Positions 17,079 through 26,684 of a DNA stretch of 64,000 nucleotides are shown piece after piece. Under the pieces are notes generated by a model. The model was not told the DNA's origin. It did no database searches and saw only the letters and a list, made by a program, of their open reading frames with translations. Location: positions 45,030 to 109,029 of the forward strand of contig JAOUBX010000005.1 in NCBI GenBank assembly GCA_029860075.1, read 5' to 3'. This DNA is from Deltaproteobacteria bacterium. Lineage in GTDB: Bacteria; Desulfobacterota; JADFVX01. The first letter of the stretch is position 1, and each line of letters starts with the position of its first letter. A program made the position numbers and the translations under genes.

Positions 17079-17918
17079 ATGTTCAAATATCTATCACTTT
17101 TCCGGCCTCATCAATGGATAAAAAACCTTCTTATCCTTTTTCCCCCTCTCTTTGGCGGGACAATTGCCTCAGCAGATGTCATTTTAAGGATATTTCCGGC
17201 ATTGGCTGCATTCAGCCTTGCTGCCAGCTGCAGCTATATTATTAATGATATATGGGATGCCGAAGCAGACAGGAACCATGTGTCGAAAAAAAATCGCTTA
17301 ATAGCTCAGAGGGAAATAGCTATACCTGTAGCAGGACTCCTGGCGTTTTTGCTCTTCACCCTCTCTTTTTCTTTGTCTGCTCTTGTTTCAAACCTCTTCT
17401 GGCTCTATTTGGCGGCCTATCTTGCAATATCACTCTCCTATACCTTCTTCCTTAAGAACGTTGTAATAGTCGATGTATTTCTTATTTCAGCCGGTTTTCT
17501 GGTCAGAGTTCTCTCTGGTGGTGAGGCATTCGGGATTGAAGTTTCCAAATGGCTCTTTATGACCGTATTTATGGTTTCCCTATTCCTGGCGGCAGGCAAG
17601 AGAGCAGGGGAGATGATATCTATGGGTAAAGATGCCGTCATTCACAGGAAGAGCCTCTCTGCTTACAGTTCCTCATTTCTGGAGGGGACCCTGTGGTTTT
17701 CCGCCTCCGCTTCTCTTGTAACCTATGCCCTCTATACCATTGAAGAGAGAGGCGAATTGTTTTACACTGTTCCTTTAGCAGCTTTTGGCATGCTAAGGTA
17801 TATTTTCATTGTAAAAGAAGGCAAGGGAGACCCTACGGATGCCCTTTTAAAGGATTGGCAAATAATGTTCACCGGTGTAATCTGGCTGGTGGTTATAGGA
17901 TTCATTATTTACAGATGA
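17079..17918 (+). CDS. UbiA-family prenyltransferase, decaprenyl-phosphate phosphoribosyltransferase-like
   Basis: 279 residues with eight or nine membrane helices. The N-terminal RPHQWIKNLL and the first Asp-rich motif NDIWDAEADRNH (around residues 65-76) match the UbiA branch typified by mycobacterial Rv3806c. That enzyme transfers phosphoribose to polyprenyl phosphate. Such enzymes occur in bacterial polysaccharide loci, and the next genes here belong to one. The exact donor and acceptor cannot be decided from the sequence. Confidence 0.8.
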   Translation: MFKYLSLFRPHQWIKNLLILFPPLFGGTIASADVILRIFPALAAFSLAASCSYIINDIWDAEADRNHVSKKNRLIAQREIAIPVAGLLAFLLFTLSFSLSALVSNLFWLYLAAYLAISLSYTFFLKNVVIVDVFLISAGFLVRVLSGGEAFGIEVSKWLFMTVFMVSLFLAAGKRAGEMISMGKDAVIHRKSLSAYSSSFLEGTLWFSASASLVTYALYTIEERGELFYTVPLAAFGMLRYIFIVKEGKGDPTDALLKDWQIMFTGVIWLVVIGFIIYR

Positions 17919-17997
17919 TATAATGTCTGCTCACGTCGGCAAAAATCCTGTCTATAAATTGGGAAATGGAGTTATAACTCCTGCAAAAGGAATCGCA

Positions 17998-19770
17998 ATG
18001 GTTTCCAAACATGTCAGGCCTGCATATTGGGCCATGCTGCTCTTTTCGATTACTGCCGGTCTCTATTACAGATCTTTATCCGAGGTTTTTGGCGTCTTAA
18101 CGATAGATGACGGCACATTGATGCAGCATCTCGCCAATCACAGGATGCAGTTCAATGAAGTTTTCCATTCGGCATGGCAAAAGAAGTATTATCGCCCTTT
18201 GGTAGATTTTTCCTATCTTGTTGATCAGAGACTGTGGGGAAGCGATCCTTCAGGGTTCCGCACGACTAACGTTCTTATCCACGCCCTTAATGTTGTCTTT
18301 TTTTATTTTATGGCCAGGATGCTGTTAAAATTCAAAAACGGCAGGAATGAGATTTCATTATTTGCGGCTATTCTTTTTGGAGTCCATCCTGTTGCAGTCG
18401 AATCCGCTTCCTGGATATCCGGGCGCAGCGACTCTCTGGCAACGTTGTGGTCGTTGATAGCTCTTTTGCTGTACTTTCTTGCAAAAGATCGACACCGCTT
18501 ATATATAATTCCGGCATTTCTTTTCTGTATCCCGGCAATTCTCTCGAAAGAGGTTGCCATAGCCGTGCCGCTGCTTGTCGGCATGTTCGAGATTTTTTAT
18601 TGCGAGAGCTTTGGCTACGAGCGCAGCAAATATTCCATAGCAGGAATTGCCTTTATTTTATTCTCAATCCCGCTCTTTATCTTGTTCAGAAATATTGTTA
18701 TTTCGGGAGAAGATATGGGGATCGGTTTAATATTGGGCGGCATTACGGAGGGGAATTTAATTTCCGTTGTGAGTACAGGCCTGGCCTCAATAGGTTTTTA
18801 CGTGAAGAAATTTATATTCCCATTTCCCCTTAACATGATGATATTTGAAATCAATCTTAATTTATATGCTATATTAGGTGTGATTATTATACTGTGCCTT
18901 ACTTATTTGATTAATATTGACGAGGCAAAAAATTATTGTTTTCTTTTTATCTGGGCCTTGATCGGTATTGCCCCGGCGGTTCTTATCTCTTTTACAAATA
19001 TAGCCTGGACGCCCTGGGCGGAAAGATATCTCTATTTTTCATTAGTTCCCTTGTCACTTGTTTGCGGTTTGCTCTTTGCAAAATTATATAATAGCAAGTG
19101 GTCAATAACATCAAAGGTTTTACTTTTTGTTATTATCTGTCTTTTTATGCTGTCAAGCTACAACAGAAGCCTTGAGATGAACAGCAATGAGTTGATATGG
19201 AAGGATTCATATATTAAATCACCTACTTTTATAGGAGCAGCGGTCGGCTATGCCGGGACACTCGCCGGCAACAATAAACCGGAAGAAGCAGAAGTTGTTT
19301 TAAATAAAGCAATAAAGCTTGAAGGGGCAAAGCATTTTCTTTTCCATCGGCTCGGACATATAAGTTGTGAAAAAGGCGATCTCGATGAAGCCGAACGATT
19401 TTATCGAAAAGCTTTATTGGAAGCAAGAAAGGATAAATTGCTGGTTACGGTAGGAGCAGCTGTCAGAAGAGATATCCTCATCTCTCTTTCGGATATAAAT
19501 CTGAAAAGAGCAGGAACGGCTGCCGACAAAGATGAGAAAGAGGCATATTATCTTGCCGGGATAAAGGGCCTCATAGAGGCTTATAATGAAAAAAAACTCA
19601 ATATTTTGAACTACAGGATCGCCAAGGTTTATATCGTGATGGGGAAAGATAATAAGGCTGCCGAATTCCTGAAAAAATTTATCCGTAGCGGGCAGAACAA
19701 GCTTTATCAGGGAGCAGCCAAAAGAATGCTGGAAAAGATAAATTTAAAAGGTGCCTTGCCTGCTCGCTAA
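17998..19770 (+). CDS. GT-C-type membrane glycosyltransferase-like protein with TPR tail
   Basis: The start at ATG 17998 has AAAAGG seven bases upstream. An ATG at 17923 would add 25 residues and couple it closely to the UbiA gene. About ten membrane segments are followed by a soluble tail with two or three tetratricopeptide repeats (EEAEVVLNKAIKL, LDEAERFYRKALLEA). The first luminal loop has IDDGTL, the acidic motif expected of GT-C enzymes, then YYRPLVDFSYL and NVLIHALN. The architecture matches the bacterial TMTC-like family. Transfer of a sugar from a polyprenyl-phosphate donor is inferred. Confidence 0.75.
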   Translation: MVSKHVRPAYWAMLLFSITAGLYYRSLSEVFGVLTIDDGTLMQHLANHRMQFNEVFHSAWQKKYYRPLVDFSYLVDQRLWGSDPSGFRTTNVLIHALNVVFFYFMARMLLKFKNGRNEISLFAAILFGVHPVAVESASWISGRSDSLATLWSLIALLLYFLAKDRHRLYIIPAFLFCIPAILSKEVAIAVPLLVGMFEIFYCESFGYERSKYSIAGIAFILFSIPLFILFRNIVISGEDMGIGLILGGITEGNLISVVSTGLASIGFYVKKFIFPFPLNMMIFEINLNLYAILGVIIILCLTYLINIDEAKNYCFLFIWALIGIAPAVLISFTNIAWTPWAERYLYFSLVPLSLVCGLLFAKLYNSKWSITSKVLLFVIICLFMLSSYNRSLEMNSNELIWKDSYIKSPTFIGAAVGYAGTLAGNNKPEEAEVVLNKAIKLEGAKHFLFHRLGHISCEKGDLDEAERFYRKALLEARKDKLLVTVGAAVRRDILISLSDINLKRAGTAADKDEKEAYYLAGIKGLIEAYNEKKLNILNYRIAKVYIVMGKDNKAAEFLKKFIRSGQNKLYQGAAKRMLEKINLKGALPAR

Positions 19771-20211
19771 AATACAAAAAAGGTCACCCATATAAAAAAT
19801 TTGGAGAAACCGCTGGGAAATAAAGTTGTTACAGGAAGGCAATGATTCTCAATTGTAACTTAAGGGTACCTCTAATAATTTATGAATATCATCTGGGAGT
19901 CTGTCGGACTTAGGGGACCGAAGCGAGGGAAAGTGATTTTGAGTTGGATTTGACCATTAAATGAGGCGAATATTGAACATATTTAACGAATTTAATCGGG
20001 AAATCCGGCCAAAAGAACTTTTCCACAGCAGATTCGACCTAAGTCCGACAGGCTCCCAGGTGTAAAAAAAGCCAACTTCTGTATTAAAAAAATTGGCAAG
20101 TAGCGTTGTTGATTGCCGAAATTTTTGCCTTGAATTCGACTTCTTAAATTCACTTGGCTATTTTGTAGAATTAATAGATATCCCTTAATACTCAATAAAG
20201 GACTGTCTACG
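19771..20211. other. intergenic region with nested inverted repeats
   Basis: There is no gene. It holds a MITE-like element with 22-bp inverted ends (separate entry). Outside that, a looser pair of ends lies at 19860-19880 (TTAAGGGTACCTCTAATAAT) and 20170-20189. The left end resembles sequences found again at 47873 and 48008. The last ~20 bases before 20212 contain no clear Shine-Dalgarno for the permease gene. Confidence 0.55.
19893..20059. mobile_element. MITE-like element with 22-bp terminal inverted repeats
   Basis: Positions 19893-19914 and 20038-20059 are reverse complements at 21 of 22 positions and enclose 123 bp without a usable reading frame. The core of the repeat is TGTCGGACTTAGG. 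No clear target-site duplication is visible. It could be a deletion remnant of an insertion sequence or a non-autonomous element. Confidence 0.7.
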
Positions 20212-21054
20212 ATGTCAAGCAAATTAAATATGTTCAATAATATTACAACTATAGAGCCGAAAAAAGGTTGGATACCTGTTAACTTTAGGGAGATATGGCA
20301 GTTTCGAGAGTTACTCTATTTTCTTGCCTGGCGTGATGTAAAGGTCAAGTACAAGCAGACTGCCATAGGCGTTATATGGGTCATAATACAGCCATTTTTG
20401 ACAATGACTGTATTATCCGTCATATTCGGAAGGTTTGGCAAGATCCCCTCAGATGGTGTCCCATATCCCATATTTGTTTTTATTGGTCTTCTCCCGTGGC
20501 AGTATTTTGCATCTGTACTGGGACAGTCCACGACTTCTGTGGTGGCGGGCGGAAATATGGTAACCAAGGTATATTTTCCAAGGCTTATCATGCCGGCCAG
20601 CACCGCCATTGCAGCCCTCCTGGACCTCTTTATCGCCTCTCTTATACTCCTTTTAATGATGGTCTATTATGAGGTGAGCATAAGTTTCGGCCTGCTGCTT
20701 GTTCCATTTCTGGTGATGCTTGTCATCATGAATGCCGTGGGCTTCGGTATGTGGTTTTCCGCTCTTAATGTAAGGTACAGGGATGTTCAGCATGCAATCC
20801 CCTTTCTCATTCAAATATGGATGTTTGCCACACCGGTTATTTATCCCGGCAGCATGTTAAACGAAAAGTATGCATGGATACTTGCGCTTAACCCTATGGG
20901 AGGCATCATAGAGGCCTTTAGGCCCGCTGTATTGGGTAATGCTCCGATTCCGTGGGAGCAACTCGGCATATCGGCAGCAGTCGGTTTTCTGGTTTTGGTT
21001 GGCGGGATGTTGTATTTTAGAAAGGTAGAACGGTATTTCGCTGATGTAATTTAG
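20212..21054 (+). CDS. ABC-2 type polysaccharide export permease (Wzm-like)
   Basis: 280 residues with six membrane helices and no ATPase motif. The N-terminal FRELLYFLAWRDVKVKYKQT, then GVIWVIIQPFLTM and the C-terminal ALNPMGGIIEAFR are typical of O-antigen/teichoic acid exporter permeases (Wzm/TagG). It moves undecaprenyl-linked glycan across the inner membrane together with the ATPase encoded next. It is the first transport gene in the polysaccharide locus. Confidence 0.92.
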   Translation: MSSKLNMFNNITTIEPKKGWIPVNFREIWQFRELLYFLAWRDVKVKYKQTAIGVIWVIIQPFLTMTVLSVIFGRFGKIPSDGVPYPIFVFIGLLPWQYFASVLGQSTTSVVAGGNMVTKVYFPRLIMPASTAIAALLDLFIASLILLLMMVYYEVSISFGLLLVPFLVMLVIMNAVGFGMWFSALNVRYRDVQHAIPFLIQIWMFATPVIYPGSMLNEKYAWILALNPMGGIIEAFRPAVLGNAPIPWEQLGISAAVGFLVLVGGMLYFRKVERYFADVI

Positions 21055-21169
21055 AACACACACTGAAGAGAGAGCAGAGTTTAAATGGTATTTAAGTTCT
21101 TTCCTCAGCGTCTTACCCGTCCTCTGCGCAAAAAAAAAATTAGCTGATATTTTGCACAAGTATTTATAA

Positions 21170-22423
21170 ATGAGTTCGATTATAAAGGTAGAAAACATAT
21201 CCAAGTCCTATCGTATAGGCAAAAAGGTGTCCTATGGTTCTCTGCGAGATGAGATAATGCAGACGATTACGGCACTCTTCAAACGTCATTCAATGGATGA
21301 CGTGGAAGATAACAAAATCTGGGCACTCAAAGATGTCTCCTTCGAGGTAAAGGAGGGGGAGGTGCTCGGGATCATCGGCAAAAACGGTGCGGGTAAGAGT
21401 ACTCTATTGAAAATACTTTCCAGGATAACGGAGCCTACATCGGGCAGAATTGCAATGAGGGGTCGGGTAGTCAGTCTTCTGGAGGTGGGGACGGGATTTC
21501 ATCCCGAATTAACAGGACGGGAAAACATTTATCTAAACGGTGCAATTTTGGGGATGACAAAGAAAGAGATCCATTCTAAATTTGATGAGATAGTTGCCTT
21601 TGCCGAAATAGAAAAATTTCTGGATACTCCCGTCAAGCGTTACTCAAGCGGCATGTATGTGAGGCTTGCTTTTGCAGTGGCGGCTCATCTTGAGCCTGAA
21701 ATACTTATTGTCGATGAGGTTCTTGCCGTAGGTGATGCTGCTTTCCAGAAGAAATGTTTGGGAAAAATGGGTGATGTAGGGAAAGAAGGGAGAACAGTTC
21801 TCTTTGTTAGTCACAACATGGGAGCGGTTAAATCATTATGTAGTTCAGCTTTATTTATTTCCGAGGGAAAGCTTATGGCACAAGGGGCTGTAGGTCATAC
21901 AATTGAGCAATACTTTGTTACTGTGGCAGGTGAAGTTGCTGATGAAGGGGTGGTGAACTGGCCTGACTCGGAGACAGCACCTGGCGGTAAAGAAATGCGA
22001 CTTGTTTCCATCAGGCTCCTTGATAGGGAAAATAGACCTGGTAGTAATTTCGACACCGGAAAAGCGATCAGTGTAGAAATAACTTACAGGCTTTTTGAGA
22101 AAATCAGAGGGATGAGACTCATTCTTCAGTTGATAAACTCTGAAGGTGTAATTGCTTTTACATCGACGGACGAGGACCTTCGTAGCGATGAAAACAGCCC
22201 AGGGCTTTACCGTACTGTCTGCACAATCCCAGGTGGTCTCCTAAATTCAGGACTTTATTTTGTGCTCATCCATTCAGGTTGTCCCGGTGTGAAGGTTCTG
22301 GTCTGCGGGAAGGAATTAATACGGTTCCATGCCGAAAAGACAGGCCAGCATGGTTCCCTTTACCCAGAGAAGTGGCTCGGTGTGATTGCACCCAAACTTG
22401 AGTGGAAAACGGAAGTGCTTTAG
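21170..22423 (+). CDS. ABC polysaccharide export ATPase with C-terminal glycan-binding domain (Wzt-like)
   Basis: 417 residues. The nucleotide-binding domain shows Walker A GKNGAGKST, the Wzt-type GRVVSLLEVGTGFHPELTGR segment, signature YSSGMYVRLAFA and Walker B ILIVDEVLAVGD, then the switch histidine in VSHNMG. Residues ~250-410 form a beta-rich C-terminal domain. In Wzt proteins that domain recognises the capped non-reducing end of the glycan before export. An export-competent glycan with a terminal modification is therefore inferred; several modifying enzymes follow. Confidence 0.93.
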   Translation: MSSIIKVENISKSYRIGKKVSYGSLRDEIMQTITALFKRHSMDDVEDNKIWALKDVSFEVKEGEVLGIIGKNGAGKSTLLKILSRITEPTSGRIAMRGRVVSLLEVGTGFHPELTGRENIYLNGAILGMTKKEIHSKFDEIVAFAEIEKFLDTPVKRYSSGMYVRLAFAVAAHLEPEILIVDEVLAVGDAAFQKKCLGKMGDVGKEGRTVLFVSHNMGAVKSLCSSALFISEGKLMAQGAVGHTIEQYFVTVAGEVADEGVVNWPDSETAPGGKEMRLVSIRLLDRENRPGSNFDTGKAISVEITYRLFEKIRGMRLILQLINSEGVIAFTSTDEDLRSDENSPGLYRTVCTIPGGLLNSGLYFVLIHSGCPGVKVLVCGKELIRFHAEKTGQHGSLYPEKWLGVIAPKLEWKTEVL

Positions 22424-22439
22424 AAAAGGCAAGCAAGAT

Positions 22440-23243
22440 ATGATAAGTGATGCTTTTAAAAAAGTTCGGGACCTGTTTAAGCCACAATATGATAAGAAAA
22501 GTTTGATGGAGATTCTGCCCGATGATGTATTTCTGGTATCTTATCCCAAATCGGGAAATACATGGATGAGATTTCTCATAGGTAACTATATTTCAGATCA
22601 TAAGGTAGACTTTACTAACAGCCATCTTGTAGTCCCCGATCTTCATTTTAATCCTGAATATTGTAAAGAAATTCATGCCAGACCAAGATTTATAAAAAGC
22701 CATATGCCTTATACTTCCAAATATCCTCGCGTTATTTACATTGTGAGGGATGGCAGAGATGTGGCTGTTTCCTATTATTATTATCGATTGAAAAGGGGAG
22801 ACCTATCTAAAGAAGAAACTTCTTTTTCGGAATATTTAAAAGACTTTTATTTGGAGGGTATCCCTCTGTTTGGAACCTGGTCGCAGAATGTTGCTTCCTG
22901 GCTTGACAGGATGAAAGATGGAAATATCCTCTTGCTCAAGTACGAAGACGTGTTAAAAGATACTGAGACAGAACTAGTAAAAGCTCTCGAATTTGCCGGA
23001 CTTGATATTGAAAAAAAACGTCTTGAAAGGGCGATTGAGGAATCATCCTTTCCCAGGATGCAGGAACTAGAAGTCAGACAACATAATGAGTGCCCAACGC
23101 TTGGGAAAGAGCTTGAAAATAAAGATATTCTTTTTGTCAGGGAGGGAAGGTCTGGCGGATGGAAAAACTATTTTTCAATAGAGGATGAGAAGGCTTTTTA
23201 CAAGTATAATAATTCTGTTATGGACAAACTAGGCTATATCTGA
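22440..23243 (+). CDS. PAPS-dependent sulfotransferase
   Basis: The start at ATG 22440 follows the Wzt stop; longer in-frame TTG starts would lie inside the previous gene. The 5'-phosphosulfate loop is YPKSGNTWMR and the 3'-phosphate-binding strand is YIVRDGRDVAVSYY. The C-terminal GRSGGWKNYFS loop completes the PAPS site. The family transfers sulfate from 3'-phosphoadenosine 5'-phosphosulfate. Position in a glycan locus suggests sulfation of the polysaccharide or its anchor. PAPS-synthesis genes are not in the window. Confidence 0.9.
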   Translation: MISDAFKKVRDLFKPQYDKKSLMEILPDDVFLVSYPKSGNTWMRFLIGNYISDHKVDFTNSHLVVPDLHFNPEYCKEIHARPRFIKSHMPYTSKYPRVIYIVRDGRDVAVSYYYYRLKRGDLSKEETSFSEYLKDFYLEGIPLFGTWSQNVASWLDRMKDGNILLLKYEDVLKDTETELVKALEFAGLDIEKKRLERAIEESSFPRMQELEVRQHNECPTLGKELENKDILFVREGRSGGWKNYFSIEDEKAFYKYNNSVMDKLGYI

Positions 23244-23245
23244 TT

Positions 23246-24145
23246 ATGACGGATGTAATAAATCCATTGCTGCCGGATTCTGAAATTATTTTATTAAAAA
23301 AATATTTTACATTGACTTTGATACGCGATTGGGAATCAAATTATAGGATTGACATTTCATCTGAACTCAAAGGAATAGAGGAAATCTGTCTTTACAGGTG
23401 TAAAAAGAGCCGGCTTGATTTTTTTTATCCAGTCTCTGCAAGTGGTGGCCCTGAACTATATAAGAAACTGCAAAATTTTGATTGGTTCTACATGCCGGAA
23501 AAATGGGAGTTTGATGAAGCACTGAAAGACCTGAAAGATGGTGGAAGACTTCTTGAGATTGGATGTGGCAGAGGTTTCTTTATCGAAAAGGTTTTAAATC
23601 AATTCCCTGAAATCATGGCAAAAGGAATAGAATCTAATGGTGATGCTCTGGTAGAACCATTAGAAAAAGGACTCCCTGTAGAAATGGCACGTACAACGGA
23701 TTTGATTGAAAGGAAAGAATTGTTTGATGCTGTATGCAGCTTTCAGGTTCTTGAACATATAAGTTCACCGCGCAGCTTTTTTGATGATGTGTTAAAACTT
23801 TTAAAACCGGGTGGATTACTTATCCTTTGCGTACCAAATAAAGAAAGTTTCATCAAACATCAATTTAACCTTCTGGATATGCCACCTCATCACATGACAA
23901 GGTGGAGCCTGACAACATTTAAGTTTCTGGAGAATATTTTTCCTTTAAAGCTTGAAAAAGCTTCCTTTGAGCCATTGGCGGATTACCATATTGATTGGTA
24001 TTTGCAGACATATAAAGACTTTATTCGTCATAAAGTCCGAATTCCATTGGTGCTGATGGATTATGCTGCTTATTTGTTTAAAAAAAGAGGACTTAATAGA
24101 TATTGTAAAGGACACAGTTTATATGTGAGATTTAAAAAGTTATGA
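23246..24145 (+). CDS. class I SAM-dependent methyltransferase
   Basis: 299 residues. After a ~90-residue N-terminal extension comes motif I, LLEIGCGRGFFIEKV, then FQVLEHISSPRSFFDD and LKPGGLLILCVPN, as in Methyltransf_11/23 proteins. It starts two bases after the sulfotransferase stop. The acceptor is unknown; glycan methylation is an inference from position. The frame stays open for 45 codons after the TGA (see findings). Confidence 0.88.
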   Translation: MTDVINPLLPDSEIILLKKYFTLTLIRDWESNYRIDISSELKGIEEICLYRCKKSRLDFFYPVSASGGPELYKKLQNFDWFYMPEKWEFDEALKDLKDGGRLLEIGCGRGFFIEKVLNQFPEIMAKGIESNGDALVEPLEKGLPVEMARTTDLIERKELFDAVCSFQVLEHISSPRSFFDDVLKLLKPGGLLILCVPNKESFIKHQFNLLDMPPHHMTRWSLTTFKFLENIFPLKLEKASFEPLADYHIDWYLQTYKDFIRHKVRIPLVLMDYAAYLFKKRGLNRYCKGHSLYVRFKKL

Positions 24146-24346
24146 AATTTATCAACTTTATTTGTGCAAGCAGATCTGATAAAGATGGGGAAAATGTTAA
24201 TCTCGGCAATCCCGGAAACCAGGTTCTTCAACCTTAGAGAAGGGATAACTTTATATATGGAGGCTGTTAAACCGGTAAAATGAGCTTGTTTATAATTCTG
24301 TTGTTTGGATCAGCCTTATTAAAGTAAAAGCCATGAGGAATTTAGA

Positions 24347-25744
24347 TTGAAGGATTTACTCTTAAGAACAGCTAAGGACATCTCTTTTTTAGGGCTCTTT
24401 AAAGAGTTGTATTGCAATTATCAGAAACGCAGATTTTTTAGTAAACTTCAGTCCTCAAAAGAAAAGCTCCTCCTTTTTCCTGTAAAAAATGTTTCCAGGA
24501 AAAAAGATGAGCTTCTTAATATAGTTCAGATCAGTACTTACGATAATTTAGGTGGGGCTGCTCTTGTGGCTTTTCGACTGTACAATATCTATAGAGGAAA
24601 AGGACATCACTCTATAATGTTTGTTGGATATAAGTCGAGTAAAGATGAAAATGTGATTAACATTATGAATAGCCGCGATGATGCTTTTCGTGAAATTTGT
24701 CAGGAGGAAGGTCTTTTATACTGGAACTTCCTTTCTTCATTCAATCTTGCTAATAAAGCGGCATTTAAAGATGGCCATATACTGCATTTCCACAATGTAC
24801 ATGGTTATTATTTTAGTTATCATGCGTTACCCGGCCTGACGAGGCTAAAACCCACTGTATGGACACTCCATGATATGCAATCCATAACAGGTCACTGCGC
24901 TTTTTCCTATGACTGTGGCAAGTGGGAGACAGGTTGTGGGGATTGTCCACTCCTCGATGCTTCGCCGGCCCTGGAAAAGGATACGACTGCAATGCTTTGG
25001 AAAGATAAAAAAGAGCTCTATAGGGAGGCTGAGGTTGATATCGTTGTCCCCTCAAAGTGGCTCTATAATATTGTAAAGAAGAGTATTTTGTCGGATAAAG
25101 ATGTACATCTCATCTATAATGGAATAGATACATCGTTATTTAAACCGAAACCTAAATCTGAAATGCGAAGAAAGTTTAACATAGATTCCGAAAAGATTGT
25201 TTTCATTACCTCTATAGCTGGTGGCATGAAAAACTCACAAAAGGGAGCCTCTTATTTGCTGGAAGCTCTAAAAAAAATGGAATTTAAAAAAGACATTGTT
25301 CTCATATGTATGGGGGAGAAGGATGAAAGCTATGAAATAGAGGGTGTAACCTGGATGAATACGGGGCATATATTTTGTGAAGAAAAGCTTGCGGAATGGT
25401 ATTGTGCTGCCGATCTATTCCTCTACCCCTCTTTAGCTGATAATTGTCCTCTTGCTGTTCTTGAAGCGATGGCATGCGGACTTCCTGTGGTGACATTTGC
25501 TACAGGTGGAATTCCCGAACTTGTAAAACATATGGAAACGGGTTATGTAGCAAGGTACAGGGACATTGATGACTTTATAAAAGGAATAGAAACCTTTCTA
25601 TATGATAGGGACTTAGGGCTCTTGGCAGGGAAAATGGCACGGATAAATGCTGAAAACAACTTTTCACTCCATCAAATGACCGCTTCATATTTGGATCTCT
25701 ATTATAATGTTATTAATAAAAGGTACAATTCGAATAAAAGTTAA
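24347..25744 (+). CDS. glycosyltransferase family 4 protein
   Basis: The start is TTG 24347 with GAGG upstream. 465 residues with a GT-B fold. The N-terminal part has STYDNLGGAALVAFRLY, HFHNVHGYY and a Cys-rich segment (HCAFSYDC, then GCGDCP) seen in a subgroup of GT4 enzymes. The C-terminal donor site has LYPSLADNCPLAVLEAMACG, the EX7E-type motif. It should transfer a sugar from a nucleotide donor during glycan assembly in the cytosol. Specificity cannot be predicted. Confidence 0.88.
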   Translation: MKDLLLRTAKDISFLGLFKELYCNYQKRRFFSKLQSSKEKLLLFPVKNVSRKKDELLNIVQISTYDNLGGAALVAFRLYNIYRGKGHHSIMFVGYKSSKDENVINIMNSRDDAFREICQEEGLLYWNFLSSFNLANKAAFKDGHILHFHNVHGYYFSYHALPGLTRLKPTVWTLHDMQSITGHCAFSYDCGKWETGCGDCPLLDASPALEKDTTAMLWKDKKELYREAEVDIVVPSKWLYNIVKKSILSDKDVHLIYNGIDTSLFKPKPKSEMRRKFNIDSEKIVFITSIAGGMKNSQKGASYLLEALKKMEFKKDIVLICMGEKDESYEIEGVTWMNTGHIFCEEKLAEWYCAADLFLYPSLADNCPLAVLEAMACGLPVVTFATGGIPELVKHMETGYVARYRDIDDFIKGIETFLYDRDLGLLAGKMARINAENNFSLHQMTASYLDLYYNVINKRYNSNKS

Positions 25745-25767
25745 ATTAATTTTTTTGATTTTAAACT

Positions 25768-26538
25768 ATGAAAATATCAGTCATTACTCCATCTCTGAAC
25801 AGTGTGAGATATATGGAAGATTCCATTATTTCTGTTTTAAAACAAAATTATTCCAACTTTGAACATATTATTGTTGATGGAGGTTCCACCGACTGCACTA
25901 TTGATATGTTAAAGAAATATCCTCATTTAAAATGGATTTCTGAACCAGACAATGGCCAATCCCAAGCCATGAATAAAGGTTTTGAAATGTCTTCGGGAGA
26001 TATTATTGTATATTTAAATGCGGATGACTACTTTGAGCCTGGGGCATTTTTTAAAGTATCAAGCTTTTTCAGGGAAAACAGGAGTGCCATATTTCTTGTA
26101 GGAAAACTGCGTGTTATAGAAGAATCTGGAAATCAATGGATTAATAATCCAAAGATATCATTTGCAGATATGATAAGATGGTGGGAATCCCAAGCTTATC
26201 CATATAATCCGGCAGCTTATTTTTACAAGAGAGAAATTCATGAACAAGGCTGCAAATTTAATGAAGATGAACATTATTTTATGGACTGGGAGTTTTTACT
26301 GGATGCATCTAAATTATGCAAATTTAATAAAATTGATGCTATCTTGGGGAACTTCAGATTAATGCATGGGACAAAAACATTCGAAACGAAGACGACCTCA
26401 TATTATACCCGCCGATATAATGCATCCATACGTTTTGCAGCTTCCCTCGGGAATGAAGAGAAAGTGGCTTTTATGCATGATCTAGATCAAATCTATAAGC
26501 AGGAAATAAAAAAATATAGAAATGAAAAAAATACGTGA
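25768..26538 (+). CDS. glycosyltransferase family 2 protein
   Basis: 256 residues, GT-A fold. The N-terminal strand is SVITPSLNSVRYMEDSI, followed by IIVDGGSTDCT for nucleotide binding and YLNADDYF as the DxD-type metal motif. FMDWEFLLDAS occupies the usual catalytic-base position. There is no membrane segment. It is one of several GT2 enzymes in the locus, and the sugar is not predictable. Confidence 0.88.
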   Translation: MKISVITPSLNSVRYMEDSIISVLKQNYSNFEHIIVDGGSTDCTIDMLKKYPHLKWISEPDNGQSQAMNKGFEMSSGDIIVYLNADDYFEPGAFFKVSSFFRENRSAIFLVGKLRVIEESGNQWINNPKISFADMIRWWESQAYPYNPAAYFYKREIHEQGCKFNEDEHYFMDWEFLLDASKLCKFNKIDAILGNFRLMHGTKTFETKTTSYYTRRYNASIRFAASLGNEEKVAFMHDLDQIYKQEIKKYRNEKNT

Positions 26539-26684
26539 TAAAAGCGATTCTAAAGTAATGTCTTTAGATTTTAAATTATTTATAAAAGCGAAAAAGATTT
26601 TTAAGATGGACAAAAACTGATATAAACTTTATTACTAATTAAAGTGCTTTAAACCAGGAACACACTAATTTTCAATTATTAGAT

